A DNA stretch of 64,000 nt from an uncultured Rhodopila sp. (GCA_903932145.1 CAIZFE010000025.1:1-64000), one strand, 5' to 3'. Positions 52,382-61,297 are shown, counted from the stretch's first letter. Numbers and translations are program-made. Notes: a model not told the origin generated them from the letters alone.

Positions 52382-54766
52382 ATGGACGGATTCGCGGCAC
52401 ATTTCACCCGGCAACTTCCCGTGCCAGGCGTGCATTTCGGCGATACGGCGCTTCCCGCCCGGTTGCTCGACCCCGGCATGGGCGTGGCTGTCGCGCGCCG
52501 CACGGTCTTCCGGCCGGACGATACCGAGTGCTTCGGGCGCGTCGCCGATCGAGTCTCCACCGGCAATATGGCGCTGCTCGGCCGCCAACTGACTAACGCC
52601 GAACATCAGGAGCAAGGTCGGCTGCGCAACGCCATCGCGACCGGCGCGCTGTTGACCTCCGGCCGGCATTTGCAGCACGGCGACGCCAGTCAACCCGAAC
52701 GGAATATGGAGGTGTTCACCAACTGTGCCACCGCCATCGCCTCGTTCGCAAAATTCTATCTGCTGCTGAACGGTGCGGGAGTCGGACGCAGTTACGACGA
52801 TGCGCTGACCGCGATCGATTGGGCACATGCCCCGCGGTTGTTGCTGCATCTTTCGCCGTCCCATCCGGACTACCCGCACAGCCAGGAAGCGTTGTCCCAA
52901 CTCGGCGCCGATCTCGGGCTGTTACCCTGGGGCGCCAGGACCGACGAAGCCGGCGTGGTCGAGGCATTCCTGGCCGAACATCTTGTCCGCGACCTGAGCA
53001 CACTCCCGGCCGGGACGATCATTCACCGCATCGCCGACAGCCGCGAGGGCTGGGCCAAATCGGTCGAAACGCTGGAGGCGATGACCTTCCGCCGTCAGAG
53101 CGATGCGACGCTGCTGCTGGACCTGTCTGACATCCGCTGCTCCGGCTCTCCGATCCACGGCATGCAGGGGCGCCCGGCCTCCGGTCCCGTGTCGCTGATG
53201 CGGGCGTTCCTGAACATCCGCCGCCATGTCATCGACACCGCCGCGTCGCTGGAACCTTGGGAACAGGCGCTGCTGATCGATCACCACCTCTCGGTCGAGG
53301 TCCAGGTCGGGGGCGCCCGCCGCGCTGCCCGGATGGCCACCAAATCCTGGCGCGATCCCGGCATCCTGCGCTTTATCCGCTGCAAGTCGGAGGGCGGTCT
53401 GTGGACTGCCAATCACTCGGTGATGGTGGACGCCGACTTCTGGCAGCGCGTCCGTTCCGATGACGCCGATCCGCTGACCACCCACGCTCAGGCGGTCTTC
53501 GCGGAGGCCACCCGCTGTGCCTGGATCAACGGCGAACCCGGGTTCATCAACGGCGACGCATTGGAGGACCATCGCACCGGTTCCGCCCGGGACAAACCCG
53601 TGCATGAGGACGGCCGCGACTTTCGCAGCTCCCGTTATCAGGTGGACGAAGCCGCCGGGCTGCTGGCCGAGGTATCGCGCCGGGCGACGTCCTCCCGCTT
53701 TCCCGTCACCACCAACCCGTGCGGTGAGATCGCATTGCACGTCACCGGCGGTTACTGTGTGATCGCCGATTTTGCACCGCTGCTGGCGTGTCCGGTGCCG
53801 TTGGACCAGGTCGCTCCCGGTCGGGCTCTCTCCGACGTGGCGGCGCTATGGGATGCTCGGGTCGAGGATTCCGTTCGGCTGGGCGTGCGCTTCCTCATGC
53901 GCGCGAACGGTATGGACGCGCTGTATGCACAGGAGGTCGCCCGCACCAACCGCATGGGCATCGGCCCGACCGGGTTGCACGAATGGGCGTGGCTGCGCTT
54001 CGGATTAGATTTCAACGATCTGCTGGATGATGAAAAGTCCGCCCCATTCTGGGCAATGCTGGCGCGGTTGTCGGATGCCGCGAAGCAAGAGGGCGGTTCG
54101 TATGCGGATGAACTCGGACGGGCACGGCCTACGACAGTAACGACCGTAAAGCCGGCCGGGACGACCAGCAAGCTGTTTGGCCTGACCGAGGGCGCGCATC
54201 TGCCGGCTCGGCGACAATACCTGCGCTGGGTGCAGTTCAAGGGCGTACGGGACGACGCGACCGGCGAGTGGGCTATCGGGTCCGATCCGCTGCTCGCCGA
54301 GTATGCCGATCGTGGCTATCCGATGCGGACGTTGAAGACGTTTCCCGGGATGACGATAGTGGGGTTCCCAACCGTGCCGCTGCTGATGCGCCTGGGACTG
54401 GGAGAGCGTAGTGTGACCGCGGGGGAGGCCTCGCCAACGGATCAATATCGCTGGTTGCGGCTGCTGGAAGAGCATTGGATCGGCGCCGAACAGGGCAACC
54501 AGGTTAGCTACACACTGAAGATTTTCACCGACCGGCATGATCTGGAGTCGTTCCGGACGATCGTTAAGGAACAGCAACCGCTGGTGCGCTGCTGCGCCGT
54601 GCTACCGAGCCGGCCGGATCATGAGTTGGGGTATGAATACTTGCCGGAGGAAGAAGTTTCGGCAGCGTCCTTCGACGAAATCGTTGCGGGCATCGATGCG
54701 GGGACGACGGCTGAGGGGCTGGATCTGGTGCATTTGCAGTGTGCCGGCGGGGTTTGCCCGATTTAA
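52382..54766 (+). CDS. Class II ribonucleoside-triphosphate reductase (adenosylcobalamin), RTPR-type
   Basis: 794 residues. The catalytic segment NPCGEIAL (thiyl cysteine, Asn and Glu, ~residue 442-449) is followed by a second cysteine in GGYCVI; an early cysteine in FTNCATA (~residue 114) forms the active-site disulfide partner. The C-terminus LQCAGGVCPI has the Cys-x4-Cys redox shuttle of the Lactobacillus leichmannii RTPR. Also present: LLNGAGVGR and TTVKPAGTTSKLFG. The length (~740-800) and single-chain form fit the monomeric RTPR branch, which needs B12 and reduces NTPs. ATG 52382 has GAGGGA 7 nt upstream. No cobalamin riboswitch is seen upstream. Many alphaproteobacteria instead use the ~1200-residue NrdJ. 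Confidence 0.88.
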   Translation: MDGFAAHFTRQLPVPGVHFGDTALPARLLDPGMGVAVARRTVFRPDDTECFGRVADRVSTGNMALLGRQLTNAEHQEQGRLRNAIATGALLTSGRHLQHGDASQPERNMEVFTNCATAIASFAKFYLLLNGAGVGRSYDDALTAIDWAHAPRLLLHLSPSHPDYPHSQEALSQLGADLGLLPWGARTDEAGVVEAFLAEHLVRDLSTLPAGTIIHRIADSREGWAKSVETLEAMTFRRQSDATLLLDLSDIRCSGSPIHGMQGRPASGPVSLMRAFLNIRRHVIDTAASLEPWEQALLIDHHLSVEVQVGGARRAARMATKSWRDPGILRFIRCKSEGGLWTANHSVMVDADFWQRVRSDDADPLTTHAQAVFAEATRCAWINGEPGFINGDALEDHRTGSARDKPVHEDGRDFRSSRYQVDEAAGLLAEVSRRATSSRFPVTTNPCGEIALHVTGGYCVIADFAPLLACPVPLDQVAPGRALSDVAALWDARVEDSVRLGVRFLMRANGMDALYAQEVARTNRMGIGPTGLHEWAWLRFGLDFNDLLDDEKSAPFWAMLARLSDAAKQEGGSYADELGRARPTTVTTVKPAGTTSKLFGLTEGAHLPARRQYLRWVQFKGVRDDATGEWAIGSDPLLAEYADRGYPMRTLKTFPGMTIVGFPTVPLLMRLGLGERSVTAGEASPTDQYRWLRLLEEHWIGAEQGNQVSYTLKIFTDRHDLESFRTIVKEQQPLVRCCAVLPSRPDHELGYEYLPEEEVSAASFDEIVAGIDAGTTAEGLDLVHLQCAGGVCPI

Positions 54767-54783
54767 CGAGGCAGGTAGTCAAC

Positions 54784-55011
54784 CTACCCGTCGTTCGACG
54801 GGTCCGCCTCATCGGCCGGCGGAACCCGCCCCACCTGGAGCGGCGCGGGTCCGGGTCGCGCCGAACGACGTGGCGGTATAACCCCGGGCGGCATCGGGAT
54901 TCTCAAGGTTGAGTCGATAAGGGTGCTCTTGACGAGGCCCGGATATGGATCGAGATGACGCAGGTCGTCGGCTTCCGCGGGATTAGCCAAGGTCAAGCCC
55001 TTCAGTGCCAT
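54784..55011 (-). CDS. Hypothetical proline-rich small protein, uncertain
   Basis: 75 residues: a short helical start (LANPAEADDLRHLDPYPGLV) then a Pro/Arg-rich tail ending ADEADPSNDG. It starts inside the last codons of the broken gene at 54983-55516 (27-nt overlap), as if it were the second gene of a two-gene unit. There is no good ribosome site. It may be genuine or a chance frame. Confidence 0.35.
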   Translation of the reverse strand: MALKGLTLANPAEADDLRHLDPYPGLVKSTLIDSTLRIPMPPGVIPPRRSARPGPAPLQVGRVPPADEADPSNDG

Positions 55012-55516
55012 GGAGGTTGGACATATACGCCCTTGCTTCCTCTTGTGCCAGTTTTAGCCACATCGGCTTCGATGGCAGACCATCCGGAAAGTGCCTGGCC
55101 TCGGTTGCAGCCAAAAGTTTTGCCAGGTTCCGCCAGTTTTCCATGACCTAGTCGGCCGAGAACTTTCCCATGGGAACTGAGTGCCACTCGAAGCGCGCAT
55201 CGATGAACAGATTTTCCAATGCCATCACGCAAGCGTTTGCGTCCCGACGGTGCTTTATCTGCGGGATATAGTCCTTCGCCGCGTCGATGATCTGGACAAC
55301 ACCAAGAAGGACGGCCCAAACGAAAGCGTAGTCCTTCCAGATACCCCACGCCCCGATGGTGCTGCTGGTCAGCACGACCTTGAACAGGCCGAGGCGGTTG
55401 ACCCATCAAGCCTGTTCGTCACGATAACGCCGGACGTAGCAGGCAACAACCTTCACAAGAACCATTTGATTCCAATAGGTTTGCTGCTCGTCACTTTCGC
55501 CTCCCACCTCGCTCAT
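54983..55516 (-). pseudogene. Membrane protein pseudogene with two in-frame stop codons
   Basis: A 177-codon frame on the minus strand, ATG 55516 to TAA 54983-54985, stays in one frame without any shift but is cut by TGA at codon 37 and TAG at codon 123. The pieces read as one protein: YWNQMVLVKVVACYVRRYRD, then WVNRLGLFKVVLTSSTIGAW with two hydrophobic segments (KVVLTSSTIGAWGIW and AFVWAVLLGVVQII), helix RRDANACVMALENLFIDARF and after the TAG ENWRNLAKLLAATEARHF. GGAGGGG lies 10 nt before the ATG. The layout (two membrane helices then amphipathic helices) recalls SLATT-like small effectors, tentatively. Each stop is one base away from a sense codon (for example CGA and GAG), so a recent loss by point mutation is likely. 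Confidence 0.75.
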
Positions 55517-55642
55517 GTCACCGATGCCCCTCCAAGGTACGGTTGTTCGGCAATGAATGTGGCGCTACTCGACGGCCTACAATGGATCGGGCACTATTTT
55601 TGGCGGTGGGTGTCGACATTCCGAGATCATGACGGAAATTGA

Positions 55643-56584
55643 TTACCGAACAGTTAACGTCGCCCCATTTTCTTCCTGAGATCGCCGGTCCAACCAGTTC
55701 AGCAACGCCGCCTGGAACGGCAACAGGCTTTTGTAGTGCTGAATGTCAGGCGGCAATGCTCTTACGGCTTCGGCAAGCGCCGTCGCTCGATCGGGGCGGT
55801 CGATTGCCTGTTCCACCGGATACACATGCACGCGGATGCCGAACAGCACGGCTCCGCTGGCAGGCAATTTGCGTAACGTCTGACGCTCCACCCGCAGGAA
55901 CACGCGGCTGCCAGCGTTGTGCGCCGCTATGTCCGATCCGCCGTCGATGCGCCACTTGCCGCCCAGCTGGAATAACGCCGGATCGTCGAGTAGCGACCAA
56001 TTTTGCCTGGAAACAATATGGTCCGGCTTAAGGTGCCGCATAAACCGGTCCACGGGCCGCTCCAGCCGATCTTGGTAGAACGGTACGGGTCCGTGGACGG
56101 CGGAAAGTGGTTTGCCAATTTTATCCAGTAACCGCCAGCGGCTGGGGAAGCACAGCACGGCAGCCGAGAGAACCGGGCCGTCGTCGGTATTCTGGATGAG
56201 ACACAGGTCCTCCTGCACCAAACAGGCTGCACGTTCGAGTGGATCGACCTCCCGGCAGGACCCCAGTTGTGCGCAATGGTAGTCTCCGGTCAGATGGTTG
56301 CGCAGTCCCGTCCCCTCGAGGCTGAACCAGTGCGGATGATGTTCGGTCAGGTTCGCGGCGATGAGGTCCAGCGCCTCTCGTCGGGCAGCCTCCGACCCGG
56401 GGGTGGCGGCGAAAACCTCCGCTCGGACGGTTGCCAGAAGGCGCCGCTTCTCCGCCATTTCCGGCAGGTAATGTTGATCGAATTCGAACCACTCCGCTTC
56501 CGGAATCGAAACCAGATCCATCGCCATCCGATAGGGCCCGCTTTCGAACGGCAGATGGATCACCTGTTCAGGAAGCGGACGCAT
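55643..56584 (-). CDS. Heme-dependent oxidative N-demethylase-like protein (DUF3445)
   Basis: 313 residues of the DUF3445 family: RMAMDLVSIPEAEWFEFD near the start, LVQEDLCLIQ, LCFPSRWRLLDKIGKPLSAV and the C-terminal VFLRVERQTLRKLP and GAVLFGIRVHVYPVEQA. The family includes HodM-type heme enzymes that oxidatively demethylate amines; no iron-sulfur or reductase domain is fused here. The stop and start leave only a 4-nt gap to the hydrolase gene upstream, so they are one operon. Substrate unknown. Confidence 0.8.
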   Translation of the reverse strand: MRPLPEQVIHLPFESGPYRMAMDLVSIPEAEWFEFDQHYLPEMAEKRRLLATVRAEVFAATPGSEAARREALDLIAANLTEHHPHWFSLEGTGLRNHLTGDYHCAQLGSCREVDPLERAACLVQEDLCLIQNTDDGPVLSAAVLCFPSRWRLLDKIGKPLSAVHGPVPFYQDRLERPVDRFMRHLKPDHIVSRQNWSLLDDPALFQLGGKWRIDGGSDIAAHNAGSRVFLRVERQTLRKLPASGAVLFGIRVHVYPVEQAIDRPDRATALAEAVRALPPDIQHYKSLLPFQAALLNWLDRRSQEENGATLTVR

Positions 56585-56588
56585 CGGA

Positions 56589-57443
56589 TCAGCCGGCGAG
56601 GAAGGACCGGATCGCCTCGATCTGGAGTGGATCGACCAACGGCGGGGCGTGCCCGGTGACCGGAACCTCGAACGCCGCGGCGCCGGAGGCCTCCATGCGG
56701 GCGAACGTCTCGGGCAGCAAGATATCGCTGGTGGCGCCCCGGATAGCCATACGCGGGATTTTTATCCGGTCCCAGAACGGCCACATGTCGACATCGACCG
56801 GGTCGTGTCCGCGCAACGGTTCGGCGATCTTCGGGTCGTAATGCATGGTGAAGCGGCCATCCGGCAGCTTTCTGGCCGAGTTCCTGGCGAGGTCCGTCCA
56901 TTGCGCGTCCGAAAGCGGGGCGAACGGCGCGTGGATGAGCCTCAGGTGCCGCTCGATCGTTTCAATGTCGGGAAAGCGGGCCATCAACGGAGAGTCGCCC
57001 GAGGCCACCATGTAGTCGCGGATGCGCCGTAGGGCGTCGGCCGGGATGAACGGGCCGACATCGTTGAGCACCAGGCGGTTGATCGGCGCGCCGTCGGTCG
57101 CGGCGATCACCATGCCGCAGATGCCACCGAGCGAGGTGCCGACCCAGGCGACGTCGCGGCCGATCCAGGCCAAGAGGTGGGCGAGTGCGGTCACGTAGTG
57201 CTGCGCCTGATACAGCATCGGGTCCTCCAGCCAGTCGGAATGGCCGCGTCCGGGAAGATCGACACAGATCACCCGGTGATCACTGGCCAGAACAGCGGCG
57301 AGGGCGTCGAAGTCGCGCCCGTTGCGGGTCAAGCCGTGGACGCACAGGACCGGCGGCGCGTCGGGCGCGCCCCACTCGTCAAACGACAGGCGGCGGAATT
57401 TGCCGGCGAGCAGGTAGGGGATGGAGCGGGTTTTCGGCTGCAT
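56589..57443 (-). CDS. Alpha/beta hydrolase
   Basis: 284 residues. CVHGLTRNGRDFDALAAVL (oxyanion hole), the nucleophile elbow WVGTSLGGICGM (Ser ~residue 110), NDVGPFI and a C-terminal VPVTGHAPPLVD with the base histidine. An ordinary soluble esterase/lipase/epoxide-hydrolase-like fold with a lid domain; substrate unknown. ATG 57443 has TGGAG 7 nt upstream; TTG one codon earlier is not needed. First gene of a two-gene unit with the DUF3445 protein. Confidence 0.88.
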   Translation of the reverse strand: MQPKTRSIPYLLAGKFRRLSFDEWGAPDAPPVLCVHGLTRNGRDFDALAAVLASDHRVICVDLPGRGHSDWLEDPMLYQAQHYVTALAHLLAWIGRDVAWVGTSLGGICGMVIAATDGAPINRLVLNDVGPFIPADALRRIRDYMVASGDSPLMARFPDIETIERHLRLIHAPFAPLSDAQWTDLARNSARKLPDGRFTMHYDPKIAEPLRGHDPVDVDMWPFWDRIKIPRMAIRGATSDILLPETFARMEASGAAAFEVPVTGHAPPLVDPLQIEAIRSFLAG

Positions 57444-57470
57444 CAATTCGCTCCAATATCGTCAGTCGTG

Positions 57471-57498
57471 GGTGGCCGGGCCAAGCCCGGCCATGGCG
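57471..57498. repeat. REP-like hairpin, second family, strong copy
   Basis: TGGCCGGGC-caa-GCCCGGCCA forms a 9-bp hairpin. It lies between the CoA-transferase stop side and the alpha/beta hydrolase start, about 30 nt upstream of the hydrolase. Confidence 0.6.
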
Positions 57499-57626
57499 TT
57501 TGTTTGACATCCGCGGCCTGCACAACAGCCTTTGAGGCCCAGTGCGAGGAGGCCTGTCAGCACAGTCCGCGGTCAGCCTCCGTGTTCCGCCGATTAAGGT
57601 GCCTGGAGCATGGGGGTGCCGTCTTT

Positions 57627-58832
57627 TCAGACTACCCCCTTCTCCCGCAGCGCCGCCAGCGCCGCCGCATCCAGGCCAAGTCGAGCGCCCAGCACGGCGT
57701 CGGTGTGCTCGCCGAGCAGCGGAGGGGGTAGGCGGTAATCGACTGGGGTTTCGGACAACTTCACCGGGTTGGCGATCACGCGAACGGTCTGGCCCGACGC
57801 GTGCTCCATCTCCAGCACCATGTTGCGCGCCACGACGTGTGGGTCGGAGAACACCTCGGACAGCTTGTTGATCGGACCGCAGCCGATCTTCAGGGCTTCG
57901 AGTTGCTCCACCCACCAGGTGGTTTTGTGCTGCATCATCACCGGCGTCAGCGTGTCGGTGACAAGCTGGCGGTTGCCGACACGGGCGGCGTTGGTAATGA
58001 AGCGCGGGTCCTCCAGCATGTGGGTCAGGCCGAACGCCTCACAGAACCGCTTGAACGTGGGGTCGTTGGCGACGGACAGCACGATGTGCCCGTCCTCTGT
58101 CGGGAACACCTGGTAGGGCGCGATGTTGGGGTGCTGATTGCCCAGGCGCGCCGGATTTTCACCCGTCGCCAGGTAGTTCATGCCCTGGTTGGCCAGCCAC
58201 GCGACCGACGTGTCCAGCATGCCGATGTCGATCTGCTGCCCCTGCCCGGTCAGGTCCCTATGGCGCAACGCCGCCAGGATGCCGATGCAGCCGTACAGCC
58301 CGGCGAACAGATCGGCCACCGGCACGCCGACTTTCTGCGGCAGGCCATCGGGTTCGCCGGTCAGGCTCATGACCCCGCCCATCGCCTGGATCAGGCTGTC
58401 ATAGCCCGGCCGCGGCGCGTACGGGCCGGTCTGGCCGAAGCCGGTGATCGAGCAATAGATCAACCTCGGAAACTTCGCATGCAGTTGCTCGTAGCCCAGA
58501 CCGTATTTCGCCAGCGCGCCGACCTTAAAATTCTCGACGAAGATGTCGCTCTCAGCGATCAGCTTCAGCGCGATCTCCTGGCCTTCCTTCTGAGCGATAT
58601 CCAGCGTGACCGACTGCTTGTTGCGGTTAACGCCCACAAAATAAGCGCTTTCCTGCGTGCCCGGCATCACCGGCGGGGCAAATCCGCGGGTGTCGTCGCC
58701 GGCACCCGGCCGCTCGATCTTCACCACGTCGGCCCCGAGGTCCGCCAGCATCTGGGCGCAGGTCGGCCCCGCCAGCACGCGGGTCAGGTCAAATACGCGA
58801 AGGCCCTTCAGCGGCCCGGTCGGTTCAGTCAT
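57627..58832 (-). CDS. Family III (CaiB/BaiF) CoA-transferase
   Basis: 401 residues. LKGLRVFDLTRVLAGPTCAQ at the start, ADLGADVVKIERPGAGDD, GVNRNKQSVTLD, SDIFVENFKVGALAKYGLGY, and the aspartate in RPGYDSLIQAMGG (~residue 164), which forms the acyl-enzyme in this family; then GVPVADLFAGLYG. It moves CoA between acids. Start ATG 58832 has GAGGAG 6 nt upstream. The acid substrate is unknown (formyl-, succinyl- or carnitine-like in relatives). Divergent from the MFS transporter, which may bring the acid in. Confidence 0.9.
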   Translation of the reverse strand: MTEPTGPLKGLRVFDLTRVLAGPTCAQMLADLGADVVKIERPGAGDDTRGFAPPVMPGTQESAYFVGVNRNKQSVTLDIAQKEGQEIALKLIAESDIFVENFKVGALAKYGLGYEQLHAKFPRLIYCSITGFGQTGPYAPRPGYDSLIQAMGGVMSLTGEPDGLPQKVGVPVADLFAGLYGCIGILAALRHRDLTGQGQQIDIGMLDTSVAWLANQGMNYLATGENPARLGNQHPNIAPYQVFPTEDGHIVLSVANDPTFKRFCEAFGLTHMLEDPRFITNAARVGNRQLVTDTLTPVMMQHKTTWWVEQLEALKIGCGPINKLSEVFSDPHVVARNMVLEMEHASGQTVRVIANPVKLSETPVDYRLPPPLLGEHTDAVLGARLGLDAAALAALREKGVV

Positions 58833-58941
58833 AGCCATCTCCTCGGTGCCGGGTTGCTCTCGCCGGCCGTTACTCGATAATGGGTTATAGAACGCGGCCC
58901 GGTACAAGCAAACGATGGGCGCGGCCGGGAAGGATACGTCC

Positions 58942-60174
58942 ATGCAACGAGAGCCTGCGGGCAGCATCGAGTCCGCGCTGTCCTGGCGCGCCGCGTTCCT
59001 GACGCTGGCGATCCTGTCCGTGTCGTTCGGCTCACCGCTGCTCGCTGTGGTGGGCCTGCGCGACATGCAGGCCGCGATGCACACGGATCGATCCGTGCTG
59101 TCGCTGGCGAGCGCGCTGGTCTGGATCGGCAACGGTGTCGGCGGCGTCCCGATGGGCTGGCTGGCGGATCGGATCGGCATCCGCAAAACGGTGGCGATGG
59201 GCACGCTGGCGATGGCGGCCGGACTGGCCTTGTCCAGCACCGGCAGCGTGTGGGCGCTGTATGTCGGGCACGGACTGCTGATCGGGTTTCTCGGCAACGG
59301 CGCGATTTACGCACCGCTGCTGATCTACACCAGCCGCTGGTTCGACCGCCGCCGCGGCACCGCCCTCGCGTTGATATCGTCGGGACAATATGTCGCCGGG
59401 ATGATCTGGCCGTCGTTCCTCGAGATCGGGATCAAGCAGTTCGGCTGGCAGGCCGTCATGCTGGGCTACGGCGTCGCGGTGCTGGCGATCCTGCCGTTGC
59501 TGATGTTGTTGCGGCCGGCCCCCGAACCGCTGGTGCTCGCCCCCGGTCACGCCAGCCTGCGTCCCGGAGACCGGGTGCTCGGTTTTTCCCCCAACACCGC
59601 GATGGTTCTGATCTGCATTGCGAGCTTCTGCTGCTGCGTGCCGATGGCGATACCGGCATCGCATCTTGTGGCGTTCTGCGGCGATGTCGGGATTACACCG
59701 AGCCACGGGGCGGCAATGCTGTCGGTAATGGTGGGGTGTGCGTTTATTTCCCGGCAGTTCTGGGGCGCGTTCGCCGACCGGTTTGGCGGGCTGCGCACGG
59801 TGATGACCGGATCGGCGTTTCAGATGCTGGCGATCGCCTCATTCCTGCTGACCCGGGACGAGGTCGCGCTGTTCGGCGTGGCGGGCGCGTTCGGGCTGGG
59901 CTTCAGCGGGATCATTCCGTCCTACGCGGTGGCGATCCGCGACCTATTCCCCTCGAAGGAGGCGTCGTGGCGCATCCCGACCGTGCTGATGACGGCGATG
60001 TCGGGTATGGCGTTCGGAAGCTGGTGGGCCGGCAAGCTGTTCGACACATATGTTTCGTATCGGCCGGCTTTTGCGTCGGGTGTAATGTTCAATCTGGCCA
60101 ATCTGGCGATGAGCGCGTTCCTGGTCAGCCGGTTGCCGCGGAGATTCGCTCAGCCGGCGGATTTAACGGCGTAA
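58942..60174 (+). CDS. MFS transporter
   Basis: 410 residues with 12 predicted membrane segments. The MFS cytoplasmic loop motif is seen as GWLADRIGIRKTVAMG between segments 2 and 3 and FADRFGGLRTVMTGS after segment 8; the segment DLFPSKEASWRIPTVL fits monocarboxylate or oxalate/formate transporter-like branches. ATG 58942 has GGAAGGA 8 nt upstream; a longer start at 58915 is less likely. Adjacent and divergent to the family III CoA-transferase, suggesting an organic acid as substrate, which is a guess from neighbours. Confidence 0.86.
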   Translation: MQREPAGSIESALSWRAAFLTLAILSVSFGSPLLAVVGLRDMQAAMHTDRSVLSLASALVWIGNGVGGVPMGWLADRIGIRKTVAMGTLAMAAGLALSSTGSVWALYVGHGLLIGFLGNGAIYAPLLIYTSRWFDRRRGTALALISSGQYVAGMIWPSFLEIGIKQFGWQAVMLGYGVAVLAILPLLMLLRPAPEPLVLAPGHASLRPGDRVLGFSPNTAMVLICIASFCCCVPMAIPASHLVAFCGDVGITPSHGAAMLSVMVGCAFISRQFWGAFADRFGGLRTVMTGSAFQMLAIASFLLTRDEVALFGVAGAFGLGFSGIIPSYAVAIRDLFPSKEASWRIPTVLMTAMSGMAFGSWWAGKLFDTYVSYRPAFASGVMFNLANLAMSAFLVSRLPRRFAQPADLTA

Positions 60175-60271
60175 GCCCGTTCGTTTCCACCGCATCCGGA
60201 ACGATCGTGCACGGCATTATCGGCGGTTTAATTGCCGTCGCATGGCCTCAGAACTGGCGTTTGCCATCACT

Positions 60272-60486
60272 TTAGAGACCATTGCGGACCAGGAACGCGT
60301 TGGCATCCGCCATCGCGGCAAGGTTCTCCTCAATCCATCGCTGCTGGAGCGCCTCGTTCACGACGCTTTCGAGGTCCGAACCAACCCGACGGGCCTGCGC
60401 TGTCAACCGCTCGTCGCATTACGACGGAACGTCCTGTTTTGCGCGAACACCCCCACACATCGCTCCCATTCGAGGTCAACAGACAT
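60272..60486 (-). pseudogene. Decayed CcdA-like antitoxin
   Basis: On the minus strand, about 46 codons before TAA at 60272-60274 read RLTAQARRVGSDLESVVNEA and RWIEENLAAMADANAFLV, then RNGL, which matches the CcdA C-terminal pattern (RW..EN...M....F....NG). The expected N-terminus, ending RRNATSG, is in another frame just before it (ATG 60486, overlapping the XRE gene stop), so a frameshift near 60405-60412 separates them; the C-terminal end also stops early. No CcdB toxin follows. This explains the 300-bp spacer that otherwise looks empty. Confidence 0.55.
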
Positions 60487-60937
60487 CATTTGCCCCATGA
60501 GCACCCATCGGGATCAGGTCGTCCAAACCGATATCAAGGACCCCCGCAATCCGCTGCAAAAGTGACAGGCGTCCCTCACTCTTCCCGGTTTCGATATCGC
60601 TCAAAGCCGACGGGCTTGTCCCGGCCCGTTCCGCGAGCGAGCGCAGGGAAAGACCGCGATGTTGACGCCACACACGCATGGGATTTTCCCCATCAAGCAG
60701 ACGACCGACAACGTCATCCGGCACCGACTCTTGGTCGCGTGTCCGTGTAAAAGCCGTGGCCGCCTCACGATCTTCCACCAGCTCGCGCAGGGCATCGAAA
60801 CGGCTTACCAAAGTGGCAAGCCGATCCTCGACGGCTTTTGGCAGCGGACTTGGAAGATAATCGCCCCGCAGCCACGTCATGGTATGGGCAAACTCGGCCT
60901 GAATGGCGGTAATTTCCCCTTCGATGCTGTTCACCAT
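60476..60937 (-). CDS. XRE-family antitoxin with C-terminal HTH (HigA-like)
   Basis: 153 residues. The N-terminal half is helical (EITAIQAEFAHTMTW); the C-terminal half has a helix-turn-helix: RVWRQHRGLSLRSLAERAGT and SPSALSDIETGKSEGRLSLL at about residues 95-135, the XRE/Cro fold. The start ATG 60937 overlaps the toxin gene stop by 7 nt. Antitoxin after toxin is the HigBA arrangement. It would neutralise the toxin and repress the operon. HTH at the C-terminus rather than N-terminus is common in these. Confidence 0.82.
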   Translation of the reverse strand: MVNSIEGEITAIQAEFAHTMTWLRGDYLPSPLPKAVEDRLATLVSRFDALRELVEDREAATAFTRTRDQESVPDDVVGRLLDGENPMRVWRQHRGLSLRSLAERAGTSPSALSDIETGKSEGRLSLLQRIAGVLDIGLDDLIPMGAHGANDVC

Positions 60938-61197
60938 CGATAGGCGCCTCCTCGCGCCGCAACCTCGAAGACTTCCATTACATCCGTATCTGGATCGATC
61001 GTAAAGCTGACCCGCCAGTCGCCAAACCTGACCCGATAGCCGTTGGCAACCTCTGCGAGCGCGATCAGATTGCTGTGTTTGGCCGGCGGGGGATTGGCGG
61101 CGATTTCCCGGCATTTATCCCGGATCGACGCGGCGCGCTTGGGCTGCATCGCCATCAATGCCTTCAAAGCGTCACGCTTCCACGTCAGCCTTGGCAT
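60931..61197 (-). CDS. RelE/ParE-superfamily toxin
   Basis: 88 residues. PRLTWKRDALKALMAMQPKR, IRDKCREIAANPP, NGYRVRFGDWRVSFTID and VMEVFEVAARGGAYRW follow the RelE/ParE strand-helix pattern: a helical front, then an Arg-rich beta-sheet (RVRFGDWRV) and a C-terminal R..Y. It is a likely mRNA interferase or gyrase toxin of the HigB/RelE kind. ATG 61197 is used (TTG 61200 is one codon up). Overlaps the XRE antitoxin gene, so the pair is coupled. Confidence 0.85.
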   Translation of the reverse strand: MPRLTWKRDALKALMAMQPKRAASIRDKCREIAANPPPAKHSNLIALAEVANGYRVRFGDWRVSFTIDPDTDVMEVFEVAARGGAYRW

Positions 61198-61297
61198 CAA
61201 CGGTTAGTACGGAATTTCGGACAAACATTCAAGTTTTTCGTCCGTATTGTCGAACAGCTTGGCCGGTAATGAAAGGCGTGCATTGACGCCGAAAACG

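Noticed and set aside
54983-55516. Selenocysteine or pyrrolysine recoding of the TGA and TAG
   Set aside because: No SECIS-like hairpin just after the TGA, two different stop codons, and no such enzymes expected; pseudogene is simpler.
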